Below are positions 15,824-24,308 of a DNA stretch of 64,000 nucleotides, piece after piece. The translations under genes and the position numbers were made by a program. The DNA comes from Desulfospira sp963664655. GTDB lineage: Bacteria; Desulfobacterota; Desulfobacteria; Desulfobacterales; Desulfobacteraceae. The notes under the pieces were generated by a model. It was not told the DNA's origin and did no database searches. It was given only the letters and a program-made list of their open reading frames with translations. The stretch lies in NCBI GenBank assembly GCA_963664655.2, contig OY761554.1, positions 1,178,001-1,242,000 of the forward strand, read 5' to 3'. How positions within the stretch are numbered: the first letter of the stretch is position 1; each line of letters opens with the position of its first letter.

Positions 15824-17962
15824 ATGAAAGCGGAAAAAAACATATTTGCGGAGATCAAAAACTCCGGTAATTTCCCCAAACTGCCCCAGGTGATGGTTAA
15901 GCTGCTCAAGGCCTGCAATGATGAGCAGTCCGACACCCAGGATGTCACCGAGATTATTTCTACGGACCCGGGACTGGTATCCAAGCTGCTTCAGGTGATC
16001 GGCTCCATTTACGCCAACCTGCCAGAAGAAGTGAAAACCATTAAAGATGCCGTGGTGTATCTTGGTCTGGACACCATTAAGAATATGGCCATTTCTTCAT
16101 CGGCCATGCATTTTTTCAAGCGGATCAATGTGCCGCCCGGGTTTGATATGAACCGGTTCTGGTTTCATTCTTACAAATGCGGGCTTCTGGCCCAGCAGCT
16201 GGCCCGGGAGTACAACCTGCCAAATGAAGATGAGTTTTTCCTGGCAGGGCTCCTTCATGACATCGGACGGCTGGTTCTGATCCAGACCGACCCCGAGGCC
16301 TATGAAACCATCATCAGCACCACATCCGACGAGACCCGGATTCAGGCCATGGAAATGGAAATTTTCGGGGCCGACACCCCGAGGATCAGCGCCTGGTTTT
16401 TCCGGCAGTGGAATTTGAACCCCATTGTTTCCGGAGCGGTGCTGTTCATCAATGAGCCCGTGGAAAAGATCCAAGGGGAACTGGCCCAGATCAAGGCGGT
16501 TTATCTGGCCAATATCCTGGCCGGTCCGTCAGGCCGTGACCGGATACCGGAGCTGGCCGAATTTTCAGACCTGTCTCAGGATCTTCTTGAAGAAATGACC
16601 TACAAGGTTGAGCAGGATGCCGATGAAATGGCCGGCACCCTCGGGATAAACGGCGGCCCGGAAACAGCTCAGGCCCACGATGATGCCATTGGCGGGGAAA
16701 TCAAGGACTATTCCCTGCTTTACGGCACCCTGGACAACCTGCTTAAAGCCCGGGATCTTGACGGGATCATGGAAATTGCCCAGAACGGGCTGAAGATTAT
16801 GTTTAATGTCGGCCGGGTATTTTTCTTTTTTCCCGATGAAAACCAGGGGCGGATTACCGGCGCCTGCTCCCCAAAGGACCGGCTGTATAAAATTATTAAA
16901 AGCATTGCCCTGCCCATGTCCAACAAGACCAGCCTGCTGGTTGAATCCGTCAAAACCGCCAAAGTTCAATCCAGCTTTATGGTCCGGGATCGAAAAATCC
17001 AGGCCATGTCCGATACCCAGATCATCCGTTTGCTGGAAACCGAGGGGATGATCTGCATTCCCGTAAGTTCCCCCCAAAAGGTGGTCTGCCTGGTCGTGGC
17101 CGGTGTGAGTCAGGCCGAAGCCGGCCTGATGTACAAGGATCAGGGGATGCTGGACCTGTTCTCACGGCAGGTGGGGGTCTGTATGGAAAACCTGTTTTTT
17201 CATCAGGAATATGCCGCCAATATCAGCCGGAAAAAAATGGAAGCCTATGCCACACTGACAGACCGGGTGGTCCATGAAATCAATAACCCCATTGCCATCA
17301 TCAAGAACTATCTGGAATCTTTACGCATGCGGCTTCCGGACAAACATCCGGCCCAGGAAGAACTGTCTGTGGTGGGGGAGGAAATGAACCGGGTGGCAGC
17401 CCTGCTTGAAGATCTGTCCGTGTTTGCCAAGCCTCGGATCGGCGGATTTGAACCCCTGGATGTGAACCGGTTCTGTTCCCGGATTTTTGAATTTTTAAAT
17501 AAATCCTTTTTTATGTCACGCCGGATTGATGCGGATATGGATCTGGATCCTGATCTGCCGAAAATCAAAACAGACCGGAATGCATTAAAGCAGGTGCTGA
17601 TCAATCTGCTGAAAAACAGTGCCGAAGCCATGAAAACCGGTGGAAAAATCCAGATTAAAACCCGGTTTCTGGCAGGACCTGAAAAAATTATGATAGATGA
17701 GAAGAAAAAAGATTCCGGCAGGATAGAAATTTGTATCACCGACAATGGCCCCGGGATCCCCCCCCAGATTTTAAGCCGGCTGTTTGAGCCTTATAATTCC
17801 AGTAAAAAAGGAAAGAAAAACCAGGGCTTGGGACTTGCCATTGTCCATTCCATTGTCAAGGAACTCAACGGTGACATAACCTGCGAGACCAAAGAGGGGG
17901 CGGGCACCAGTTTTTCCGTTTTTCTGCCGGTTACACCAGACGAAAAGCCTGAGAGGCTGTAG
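15824..17962 (+). CDS. HDOD-GAF-histidine kinase hybrid protein
   Basis: A 712-residue cytoplasmic signalling protein. The N-terminal HDOD domain spans about 12-275 (LPKLPQVMVKLL start; HD-like H145/D146 in GLLHDIGRL). A GAF-like domain follows (about 300-460), then a HisKA dimerisation helix with His484 in RVVHEINNPIAII, and a HATPase (N box INLLKNSAEAM, G1 DNGPGIP, G2 GLGLAI). No receiver or membrane segment is present. HDOD domains are regulatory HD-GYP relatives often tied to c-di-GMP, motility or stress. The stop is followed 8 bp later by the MshEN-like gene, so the genes are probably co-transcribed. Confidence 0.92.
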   Translation: MKAEKNIFAEIKNSGNFPKLPQVMVKLLKACNDEQSDTQDVTEIISTDPGLVSKLLQVIGSIYANLPEEVKTIKDAVVYLGLDTIKNMAISSSAMHFFKRINVPPGFDMNRFWFHSYKCGLLAQQLAREYNLPNEDEFFLAGLLHDIGRLVLIQTDPEAYETIISTTSDETRIQAMEMEIFGADTPRISAWFFRQWNLNPIVSGAVLFINEPVEKIQGELAQIKAVYLANILAGPSGRDRIPELAEFSDLSQDLLEEMTYKVEQDADEMAGTLGINGGPETAQAHDDAIGGEIKDYSLLYGTLDNLLKARDLDGIMEIAQNGLKIMFNVGRVFFFFPDENQGRITGACSPKDRLYKIIKSIALPMSNKTSLLVESVKTAKVQSSFMVRDRKIQAMSDTQIIRLLETEGMICIPVSSPQKVVCLVVAGVSQAEAGLMYKDQGMLDLFSRQVGVCMENLFFHQEYAANISRKKMEAYATLTDRVVHEINNPIAIIKNYLESLRMRLPDKHPAQEELSVVGEEMNRVAALLEDLSVFAKPRIGGFEPLDVNRFCSRIFEFLNKSFFMSRRIDADMDLDPDLPKIKTDRNALKQVLINLLKNSAEAMKTGGKIQIKTRFLAGPEKIMIDEKKKDSGRIEICITDNGPGIPPQILSRLFEPYNSSKKGKKNQGLGLAIVHSIVKELNGDITCETKEGAGTSFSVFLPVTPDEKPERL

Positions 17963-17970
17963 AACCAAGG

Positions 17971-18978
17971 ATGGTTTCATTGATCAAAATGCCTAGCCAA
18001 GACAATACCAGTCTTCAAATCGGGGCCTTGTTCATGGAAGAGGGCCTGATTTCTTCAAAGGACCTGGAACGGGCGCTCAGCGTACAGGAAAAAAGCCGGA
18101 ATTCCGAAAGCCGGGAAAAACCGCGGCTGTTTGGCATGATTTTATGCGATTTGAATCTGGTGACACCGGTGGATGCCTATTATGTCCTTAAAAAGAACCA
18201 TAAGCTTCTCACGGTTCAGGCCTATCTTGAGACCGAAAATATGGTGCCCCGTGACGTGGTCAGGGCATGCGCAGACCGTTCTTTGAAAAGCGGCATCCCG
18301 CTGATCAGCGTTCTGCTGGAAGAAAATGTGCTTCCCAAAAAGCAGCTGGCCCTGATTTTAATGGATTTGTTCAGGGTCCCGTTAAGGTCCATCAGCGATT
18401 TTGTCTTTAACCAGAAAGACAGGGATAAACTGGCCAGCCTGATCACCAAGGATGAAGCCTTAAAGAACGGTGTGATCCCCCTGCTGCTCCAGGGAAAATC
18501 CCTTTTAATCGGCATTACGGACCCGGAGAATTTTTTGTTTATCCGGGAATTAAACGAACGCTCTCCTCTTTACCGGTTTGAAACCCTGTTTATTCCCTAT
18601 TCCGGATTTACCTGGTTTTACAAACTGCTGTACAATGAGCCCCATACTCCGGCTATGTGTGAGAATCCTTCTGATGAAGTCTCCGGGGAACTCTCCTTGC
18701 TGTTAAATTATCAGATTGATATCAAGGACCCGGTCATTGAACAGGAAGGCGTTCTCGAACTCTGGGAGCGGTATGAGCAGCTTCGTGACCTGGCTGGCCT
18801 TGAGGGCAGAACAACAGACCGGCATGTGGCATTTCAAACCTTTATCATGGAAAAGCATGAAGAAATTATTCGAAAATTTCATTGCAGATCGGTTCGCTTC
18901 AGCCTGGAAAAAGACCAGGGGAAAGTCCTGATTGCCGCATTTCCCAAAGATCAGGAACAATATCTATGGCCAACGTAA
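17971..18978 (+). CDS. MshEN/GspE-N-like protein without ATPase domain
   Basis: A 335-residue protein made of units resembling the N-terminal domain of type II secretion/pilus ATPases (for example IGALFMEEGLISSKDLERAL and FGMILCDLNLVTPVDAYYVL, then FRVPLRSISDF and LLIGITDPEN). The Walker-box ATPase expected in GspE/PilB is absent. In MshE such units bind c-di-GMP, which suggests but does not prove a second-messenger adaptor role. A second ATG at 17989 is an alternative start. It is flanked tightly by the HDOD kinase and by the MinD/FlhG-like gene, whose start overlaps its stop by 13 bp. Confidence 0.65.
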   Translation: MVSLIKMPSQDNTSLQIGALFMEEGLISSKDLERALSVQEKSRNSESREKPRLFGMILCDLNLVTPVDAYYVLKKNHKLLTVQAYLETENMVPRDVVRACADRSLKSGIPLISVLLEENVLPKKQLALILMDLFRVPLRSISDFVFNQKDRDKLASLITKDEALKNGVIPLLLQGKSLLIGITDPENFLFIRELNERSPLYRFETLFIPYSGFTWFYKLLYNEPHTPAMCENPSDEVSGELSLLLNYQIDIKDPVIEQEGVLELWERYEQLRDLAGLEGRTTDRHVAFQTFIMEKHEEIIRKFHCRSVRFSLEKDQGKVLIAAFPKDQEQYLWPT

Positions 18979-20132
18979 TTACCATTTCCAGCGGAAAAGG
19001 CGGGGTGGGCAAAACCTCCATCAGCCTGAACCTTTCATTGTCCCTTGCGTCCAAAGGCTTTAAGGTCTGCCTGTTTGATGCGGATTTGGGGCTTGCCAAT
19101 GTGAATATCCTGACCGGCCTGGTTCCTGAACACGGATTGGAAGAGGTCATCCATAACCGCCTTGGCTTAAGGCAAATCATGATCAGAGACTTTCATGGGA
19201 TTGATATTATCCCGGGAAGTTCCGGTGTTGAAAAAATGGCTGATCTGAACCGAAAAGAGGCCGATACCCTGATCAAGGCCTTTCTGGATCTTGATGAATA
19301 TGATTATTTCCTGTTTGATACCTCAGCAGGGATCTCCGCCCAGGTCCTGTCATTTTGCCGGGCATCGCATAAGATGATCCTGGTGGTAACGCCAGAGCCC
19401 ACCTCTTTGACCGATGCCTATTCCTTGTTAAAGGTACTTTCCAAAACCGGCCGGGTGCCCGATGTAAAAGTGATCTTAAATCAGGTAAAGACCAGGGCTA
19501 TGGCGGTCAATACCTGGAAAAAATTAAAAGAAACCGTTCAACGGTTTTTATCCGTGAAAATTTCTCCTTTGGGGATTGTGGCCAAAGACCCCCATGTTTC
19601 AAAGGCCGTTATTTCCCATGTTCCCTTTGTTATCTCCTCCGCCTCATCCCCTGCAGCCAAGTGTATTGCCGGTATTGCCGATAAACTGGCCCAATCCGGC
19701 AAAGACCAGCCCGGAATTCCCATGGAGCTGTTCTGGCAGCAGTGTTTTGATGATTTGAATATATTTAAAAGAACAGATACGGCCAAAGCCCGGAAAGATA
19801 AGGCGCCTGCAGGCCTTTTGGCCCCGGAGAATTCCGCTAAAATGGCGTTGATCACTCAGAACCTGTCCCGGATCGAAGAGCGGCTTTCAAGCCTTGTTGA
19901 GGCGGCGGCGGGCATTAAAACCCTTGTGGATGAGGTGGCCCGGATCAAGGAACTGATTTCCGGGCAGACCGATGCCGGTGGGGAAAGCCAGGCAGACACC
20001 GGGCCGTCCAAACCCACTTTTTCCTATTCGGATCAGCCGGACCAGGCTTCAGATGCCCTGATGCCCCTGCCCAAACCCGGAAAGATTTACCTGGATTTTG
20101 ATGCCTGGATGGAGAAGCGGGGAACGCGTTAA
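18966..20132 (+). CDS. MinD/FlhG-like ParA-family ATPase
   Basis: A 388-residue P-loop ATPase. The deviant Walker A GKGGVGKT (10-17) is followed by DADLGLANVNILTG and the VVTPEPTSLTDAYSLLK segment typical of FlhG/MinD-type positioning ATPases. The ATG at 18966 (MANVITISS) gives the canonical N-terminus; upstream in-frame codons lie inside the preceding gene. After about residue 260 there is an unusual tail of roughly 125 residues with a short helical/coiled segment (NLSRIEERLSSLVEAAAGI) and a Pro/Ser-rich end, not found in minimal MinD. It may position or regulate a polar apparatus together with the HDOD kinase and MshEN-like protein. No flagellar or Min genes are nearby. Confidence 0.88.
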   Translation: MANVITISSGKGGVGKTSISLNLSLSLASKGFKVCLFDADLGLANVNILTGLVPEHGLEEVIHNRLGLRQIMIRDFHGIDIIPGSSGVEKMADLNRKEADTLIKAFLDLDEYDYFLFDTSAGISAQVLSFCRASHKMILVVTPEPTSLTDAYSLLKVLSKTGRVPDVKVILNQVKTRAMAVNTWKKLKETVQRFLSVKISPLGIVAKDPHVSKAVISHVPFVISSASSPAAKCIAGIADKLAQSGKDQPGIPMELFWQQCFDDLNIFKRTDTAKARKDKAPAGLLAPENSAKMALITQNLSRIEERLSSLVEAAAGIKTLVDEVARIKELISGQTDAGGESQADTGPSKPTFSYSDQPDQASDALMPLPKPGKIYLDFDAWMEKRGTR

Positions 20133-21298
20133 TCGCTGATATTAAGTATTTTCAAACAGTTTGAAAGTTCCTGGGGCGTACCGGTATGTTTGCCTTTATC
20201 GTCTGAAAGCTTAACCGTCTCCTGCCAGAGGCGCTTGTTGTCCGGCCTTGCCCTGGACATTTTGATCACCATGTTCAACGGCGTGACCCCCACATCATTG
20301 GTCAGGTTGGTCCCGATTCCGTAAGAGTCCTTGATTTTTCCCTTACACTCCCTGTGAATGGCAACGGCCCGGTCAACGTCCAGTCCGTCTGAAAAAACAA
20401 CGGTTTTGGACGCCGGATCTATATGCAGCTTTTTATAGTGGGCCAGAATCTGGTGTAAAAAGGTTACCGGATCTCCCGAATCCTGCCTTACCCCGTCAAA
20501 CAGCTTGGCATGAACGGTGTCAAACCCGGACAGAAACACGTCCGTTGTATAGGTGTCGGTCAGGGCAATGCCCAGATCCCCCTGGAACACCCGGACCCAG
20601 GCATCCTGGGCCGTGATGTTGGCCATCTGGTAGCCGGAAAGAACGGCATGAAACATGAGCCATTCATGGGCCAGGGTCCCGATGGGGGTGATGTTGAATT
20701 TTCGGGCAAAGTGAACATTGCTGGTCCCCACAAAGGTGTGGTTCTCAAGCTCAAGGATATCTGTGATCAGGTTTTCGTGGTTGGCGGCCGAATACCGGCG
20801 CCGGGTGCCGAAATCGGCAAATTTCACCTGGTGCAGGCGCATGGTTTCGGCCTTTTTCCGGTTAATGGCTTGAATTTCCGGCCTGGACAGGGTCGGAAAT
20901 TCCATCATGGAAAAATAAATTTCACTGATCAGGGCCATCAGGGGGATTTCCCACAATATAGTCCGGTACCAGGGGCCTTTAACGGTCAGCAGCAAATCAG
21001 CGCCTTGCTGTTCAATGCGGACTTCGCCGGGGTCAAAGACGTAGGATTCAAGAAAATCAAGATAGACCGGGGTGAGAAAATAGCAGGTATCTTCCAGGTA
21101 TTGTTTTTCTTCCCTGGATAAACTTAAATCCGCCATTTCGTCAACCTTTGCCCGGATTCTCTGGGCAAACCCTTCCGGAAAGGGGGTGTTTCCCCTGTTG
21201 AGGAATTTATATTCAGCCTCGGCCCGGGGGTACAGCATGTGGGCGGCCTGCTGCATGGTAAATTTGTATAAGTCGTTGTCCAGAAAGCTCTGAATCAT
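20129..21298 (-). CDS. pncB: Nicotinate phosphoribosyltransferase
   Basis: NAD salvage enzyme that forms nicotinate mononucleotide from nicotinate and PRPP. The 389-residue protein begins MIQSFLDNDLYKFTMQQA, the family signature at the N-terminus, and carries the expected EFGTRRR-like motif (FADFGTRRRYS), the GTSNV region and the C-terminal FSDGLDVDRA phosphate-binding segment. Its stop overlaps the stop of the convergent MinD/FlhG-like gene by 4 bp. It stands alone on its strand. Confidence 0.95.
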   Translation of the reverse strand: MIQSFLDNDLYKFTMQQAAHMLYPRAEAEYKFLNRGNTPFPEGFAQRIRAKVDEMADLSLSREEKQYLEDTCYFLTPVYLDFLESYVFDPGEVRIEQQGADLLLTVKGPWYRTILWEIPLMALISEIYFSMMEFPTLSRPEIQAINRKKAETMRLHQVKFADFGTRRRYSAANHENLITDILELENHTFVGTSNVHFARKFNITPIGTLAHEWLMFHAVLSGYQMANITAQDAWVRVFQGDLGIALTDTYTTDVFLSGFDTVHAKLFDGVRQDSGDPVTFLHQILAHYKKLHIDPASKTVVFSDGLDVDRAVAIHRECKGKIKDSYGIGTNLTNDVGVTPLNMVIKMSRARPDNKRLWQETVKLSDDKGKHTGTPQELSNCLKILNISD

Positions 21299-21449
21299 GT
21301 CTTCCCTTTGTTTGTTTGGAAAAATTGACCGCTGTTATACCGTTTTTATGGGGATTTGTATACATTACCCTGGAAAAATTGCCGGAAACCGGTATTCTGG
21401 CCCTCACATGGGCAACGGGGACCAGGCTTTGACAGGCGTTGGATAAGTG

Positions 21450-21492
21450 CCTGCCGCTTTAAGGCGTTTGATTGATGCCGTAAGGCGGCAGG
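21450..21492. repeat. Strong intergenic hairpin
   Basis: Inverted arms CCTGCCGCTTTAAGGC and GCCGTAAGGCGGCAGG (14 of 16 bases pair) lie in the 208-bp gap between pncB and the small membrane gene. No T-run follows on either strand, so it looks more like a REP-type palindrome than an intrinsic terminator. Confidence 0.6.
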
Positions 21493-21506
21493 AAAAAAGG
21501 CAGGGC

Positions 21507-21740
21507 TTACAAGGTGCTTGCCCACAGCAAGGCTTTTTTTACAAACGGCGTTAACACATAGGTCATAAAGGGCACGATTAAGGCAAGGGATATGGCAACG
21601 GCGTAAAACCGGTTTTCAACATATTTCCCGACCATAGGGGGGACGAAGTATACCAGCGGCAGCAAACAAATATAAGTTGCCACGGCCAGATAATGTTGAT
21701 TTGGGTTTTTTATTTCTTCTCTCGGCATTTGTATTCTCAA
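21507..21740 (-). CDS. Small two-helix membrane protein
   Basis: A frame of up to 77 residues (73 from the internal MPREEIKNPN). It has a short charged N-terminus and two hydrophobic segments (about 21-37 VATYICLLPLVYFVPP and 46-66 YAVAISLALIVPFMTYVL), separated by a basic loop, and ends in a third weakly hydrophobic stretch. I recognise no family. It lies just downstream of the terminator that ends the catabolic operon and upstream of pncB on the same strand, so it probably has its own promoter. The regular hydrophobic pattern argues for a real gene. Confidence 0.55.
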   Translation of the reverse strand: MRIQMPREEIKNPNQHYLAVATYICLLPLVYFVPPMVGKYVENRFYAVAISLALIVPFMTYVLTPFVKKALLWASTL

Positions 21741-21814
21741 ATTCGCTTTTCATTGCTTAACGGGCTGAAGACAAAAACAGCTTGCCGCAGGTACCGGCTC
21801 TTCCGGGGCATGAA

Positions 21815-21859
21815 AACGCCCGGCAAATCCCAAAAAAACTGCGGCGTTTGCCGGGCGTT
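21815..21859. terminator. Bidirectional-type terminator ending the catabolic operon
   Basis: A perfect 13-bp inverted repeat (AACGCCCGGCAAA / TTTGCCGGGCGTT) with a 19-nt loop, about 50 bp past the last gene of the minus-strand operon. A short T-stretch follows on the minus side (ttttcatgcc). Confidence 0.75.
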
Positions 21860-21906
21860 GTTGTTAACGGTGACGCCATGCCCCTGTAAATCGTTGAGAA
21901 TCGAAC

Positions 21907-22731
21907 CTATCTTTCCCGGTCCAGAAGACGGCCGTAACCCGGGACCGGGTCTTTGTACCCGGCAATTTTCAGGCAGTTCCACATATTGGCCGGAACCGTT
22001 GCCACAACGTTGACGCCAAAGTCCTTTTCGATTTCCGGGATAATTTCCAGGGTCCTGAAGCAGCCGCTGGCAAGGAAAATCGTGTCCACACCCGGGGTTG
22101 TTTTATGGAATTTCTTCACAATGGAATACAGTTCCTGGGGTGAAATCCGGTTGCCTTCGGTGACATGGTTGATGGCCAGGGATTTGTGGCCGGAAACGGT
22201 AAATCCCAGTTCTTCGAGATAGTTGACGATATAAGCGGTAATTTCGGCTTTGGTTGAGTCGATGATGCTGATCTTGTCGGCCTGCATCTCCTTGAGGGCC
22301 AGGGCCACCGAACCCGCGCCCGTGGTGGCCGGAATACCCGTGGCGTCTTTGATTTCCTCGCACAGGGCAGCCTCTCCGTCAACGCCGAGCACGAAACCGG
22401 CCGCTGTCGCCTCGTAGGTGATGACATCGGGTTCGGCACAGGCCAGCAGCTTTGACGCATCAATACATGAGTCTCTCATGGCCCGCAGATTTTCCAGTGT
22501 GATGTTTCCCATGGGCACCCGGGTTTCCAGGGTGACCACACCGTCCGGGGACAGGCGGCGGAATTCATATGTGCTCACGCCGGTGTCCACGGCGGGAACC
22601 AGGACGCCGATCTTGGCCTTCCAGCCGATGGGGTAGGGCGGATAGGGATCATCAGGGGAAAAGCCGTATTTTCCAAAACTGGCTTGTGGTTTTGTATCTT
22701 CTGGGTAGGTATCGTTTTTTTTCTCGGTCAT
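21907..22731 (-). CDS. Maleate isomerase/arylmalonate decarboxylase-like protein 1, catalytic Cys apparently missing
   Basis: A 274-residue protein of the Asp/Glu racemase-fold superfamily, nearest to maleate cis-trans isomerase and arylmalonate decarboxylase (IGVLVPAVDTG N-terminus; VPANMWNCLKIAGY C-terminus). Those enzymes use a Cys in an A-C-T-S-type loop and a second in a C-T-N-x-R-T-type loop. Here the equivalent loops read YEATAAG (106-112) and ASGCFRT (221-227), so both aligned Cys appear replaced; Cys224 sits two residues off. ATG 22731 has a good ribosome-binding site (gaggtaac). It is the last gene of the operon and a paralogue of 23410-24231. It may be a changed-chemistry enzyme or a non-catalytic binding protein. 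Confidence 0.75.
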   Translation of the reverse strand: MTEKKNDTYPEDTKPQASFGKYGFSPDDPYPPYPIGWKAKIGVLVPAVDTGVSTYEFRRLSPDGVVTLETRVPMGNITLENLRAMRDSCIDASKLLACAEPDVITYEATAAGFVLGVDGEAALCEEIKDATGIPATTGAGSVALALKEMQADKISIIDSTKAEITAYIVNYLEELGFTVSGHKSLAINHVTEGNRISPQELYSIVKKFHKTTPGVDTIFLASGCFRTLEIIPEIEKDFGVNVVATVPANMWNCLKIAGYKDPVPGYGRLLDRER

Positions 22732-22796
22732 ATGGTTACCTCTATTCAAATGGGTTGTAATGTTGATGGGGATATGGCGGACAAAGGGCCCGGCCC

Positions 22797-23240
22797 TTAG
22801 CCTTTGCTGCCGTCCTGAAGGACCGCAAGTCCTGCCATGCAAATTTCATTGTCCTCTTCTCCCGATCCACCGGATGCGCTGATGGCCCCCACAACCTGCC
22901 GGTCAATGAGAATCGGGTGGGCCCCGTCCACCGGTGTTATGTGCGGCATGCCCAGAAAAGAGGTTACCCCGTTATGAAGCATGTCGGACCACCATTTGGT
23001 CGGTTTTTTGGTGATGGCCGCGGTGCGGGCCTTGGCGTTTCCGATATCCACCGCAGCCTTTTCGGCACCATCCTGGCGCAGCAGGTATAACAGGTGGCCG
23101 GAGTCGTCGGTCACCGAAATTACCAGGTGGTTGTATCCTTTCTCCTCTGCGGCGGCCAGGGCGGCGTCGCCAATGGCACGGGCTGCTTTTAATGTGAGAA
23201 TTTTTTTTGTCGGCAGGCTGGCCAAGTCTATGCAGTTCAT
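22797..23240 (-). CDS. GlcG/HbpS-family (DUF336) protein
   Basis: A 147-residue GlcG/HbpS-like protein (LTLKAARAIGDAALAAAEEKG start; ISVTDDSGHLLYLLRQDGA; VVGAISASGGSGEEDNEICMAGL end). Members bind haem or small acids, or form subunits of catabolic enzymes, often next to glycolate, propanediol or aromatic genes. Here it is sandwiched between the two isomerase-like paralogues, which suggests it acts on or with them. No membrane segment is seen. Its biochemical role is not established. Confidence 0.85.
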   Translation of the reverse strand: MNCIDLASLPTKKILTLKAARAIGDAALAAAEEKGYNHLVISVTDDSGHLLYLLRQDGAEKAAVDIGNAKARTAAITKKPTKWWSDMLHNGVTSFLGMPHITPVDGAHPILIDRQVVGAISASGGSGEEDNEICMAGLAVLQDGSKG

Positions 23241-23276
23241 ATGGTTGTCTCCTGTTTATGCAAAATGCATAATTGG

Positions 23277-23371
23277 TATAACCGTCACGGACGGCTTGGG
23301 TTATCCAGCCAAGCACCGCCCACAACGAATAATGAAAGTCTTATCAGTTTGTTAGTGAGATTTTCATATAA
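23277..23371. repeat. 95-bp palindromic intergenic repeat, copy A
   Basis: One of three copies (23277-23371, 35808-35901, 48246-48340) of an element starting TATAAC and ending TATAA. It has an inner hairpin (GGACGGCTTGG paired with CCAAGcACCG) and a second stem (ATGAAAGTCT paired with GAGATTTTCAT). It lies inside the catabolic operon, between the GlcG-like gene and the second isomerase-like gene. Confidence 0.75.
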
Positions 23372-23409
23372 TGTTAATATAAAGTTGCGAGAGTCAAAAT
23401 AACCACTGG

Positions 23410-24231
23410 TTATCTGGTCCTGTCCAGAAGCCGGCCATAACCGGGAATGGGGTCTTTATAGTCGGCTATCTTTAAGCAATTCCACATATTGGCCGGCACA
23501 GTGGTCACCACATCGGCACCAAAGTCTTTTTCCATCTGGGGAATGATCTCCAGCGTACGGAAGGCCCCGCCGGCAATAAAAATGGCATCCACACCGGGGG
23601 TGCTCTTATGGAATTTTTTCACCCGTTCGTACAAGTATTGGGGGGCCCACAGGTTCCCTTCGGTAACATGGCCAAAGCACGCCGACTCCACGCCAGCCAC
23701 ATCAAACCCTTTGTCGGTCATATACTTGACCGTATAGTCCGTAAGGTATTCAGGGGTGGCCGCAAATATGCTGATTTTAACGGCCTCAAGGGATTTGAGT
23801 GATTCCGCCACCGAGGCGGCCCCGCTGGTGGAAGGAATACCGGTGGCCGTTGTCATCTGGTCACACAGGGCGGCATCCCCGTCCACCCCCAATATAAAAC
23901 CGGCGGCCGTTCCCTCATAGGTAATCACATCGGGTTCGGCACAGGCTAATAACTTCGCCGCATCCACCGCCCCCTTTTCCATGGTCTGCAGGTTCTCCAG
24001 GGTAATCCGCCCCATAGGGACCCTTGTTTCAAGGGTGACCACCCCGTCGGGCGACAGGCGGCGGAAATCAAAGGTGCCCCAGCCCGTGTCCACCGCCGGC
24101 AGAAGAACGCCGACCTTGGCCTTCCAGCCGATGGGGTAAGGCGGATAGGGATCATCGGGGGTGAAGCTGTGCTTGGCCCAGTAGCCATGCATTGTTTTAG
24201 TTTCCCGGCCAGGTACAGTTTTTTTCATCAT
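23410..24231 (-). CDS. Maleate isomerase/arylmalonate decarboxylase-like protein 2, catalytic Cys absent
   Basis: A 273-residue paralogue of 21907-22731, with strong similarity throughout (shared DDPYPPYPIGWKAKVGVL-type start and MWNCLKIADYKDPIPGYGR-like end). The loop that carries the first catalytic Cys in maleate isomerase reads YEGTAAG (105-111), and the second reads AGGAFRT, so neither nucleophile is present. The fold and the conserved RRLSPDGVVTLETRVPMG segment are kept in both copies, which argues for function rather than decay. It is flanked by repeat copy A and by the TRAP permease gene. It could bind the imported acid or catalyse a Cys-independent reaction. Confidence 0.75.
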   Translation of the reverse strand: MMKKTVPGRETKTMHGYWAKHSFTPDDPYPPYPIGWKAKVGVLLPAVDTGWGTFDFRRLSPDGVVTLETRVPMGRITLENLQTMEKGAVDAAKLLACAEPDVITYEGTAAGFILGVDGDAALCDQMTTATGIPSTSGAASVAESLKSLEAVKISIFAATPEYLTDYTVKYMTDKGFDVAGVESACFGHVTEGNLWAPQYLYERVKKFHKSTPGVDAIFIAGGAFRTLEIIPQMEKDFGADVVTTVPANMWNCLKIADYKDPIPGYGRLLDRTR

Positions 24232-24308
24232 GTTTTGCCTTTCTAAAATAGAGTTCGGATAAAATCATCCGAAATTAAGTCGTATTTTTAAATTTTCTTG
24301 CCGGGGCG

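Noticed and set aside
21907..24231. Annotating the paralogues as active maleate isomerases
   Set aside because: Both catalytic cysteine loops appear to lack the Cys, so only the fold is claimed.
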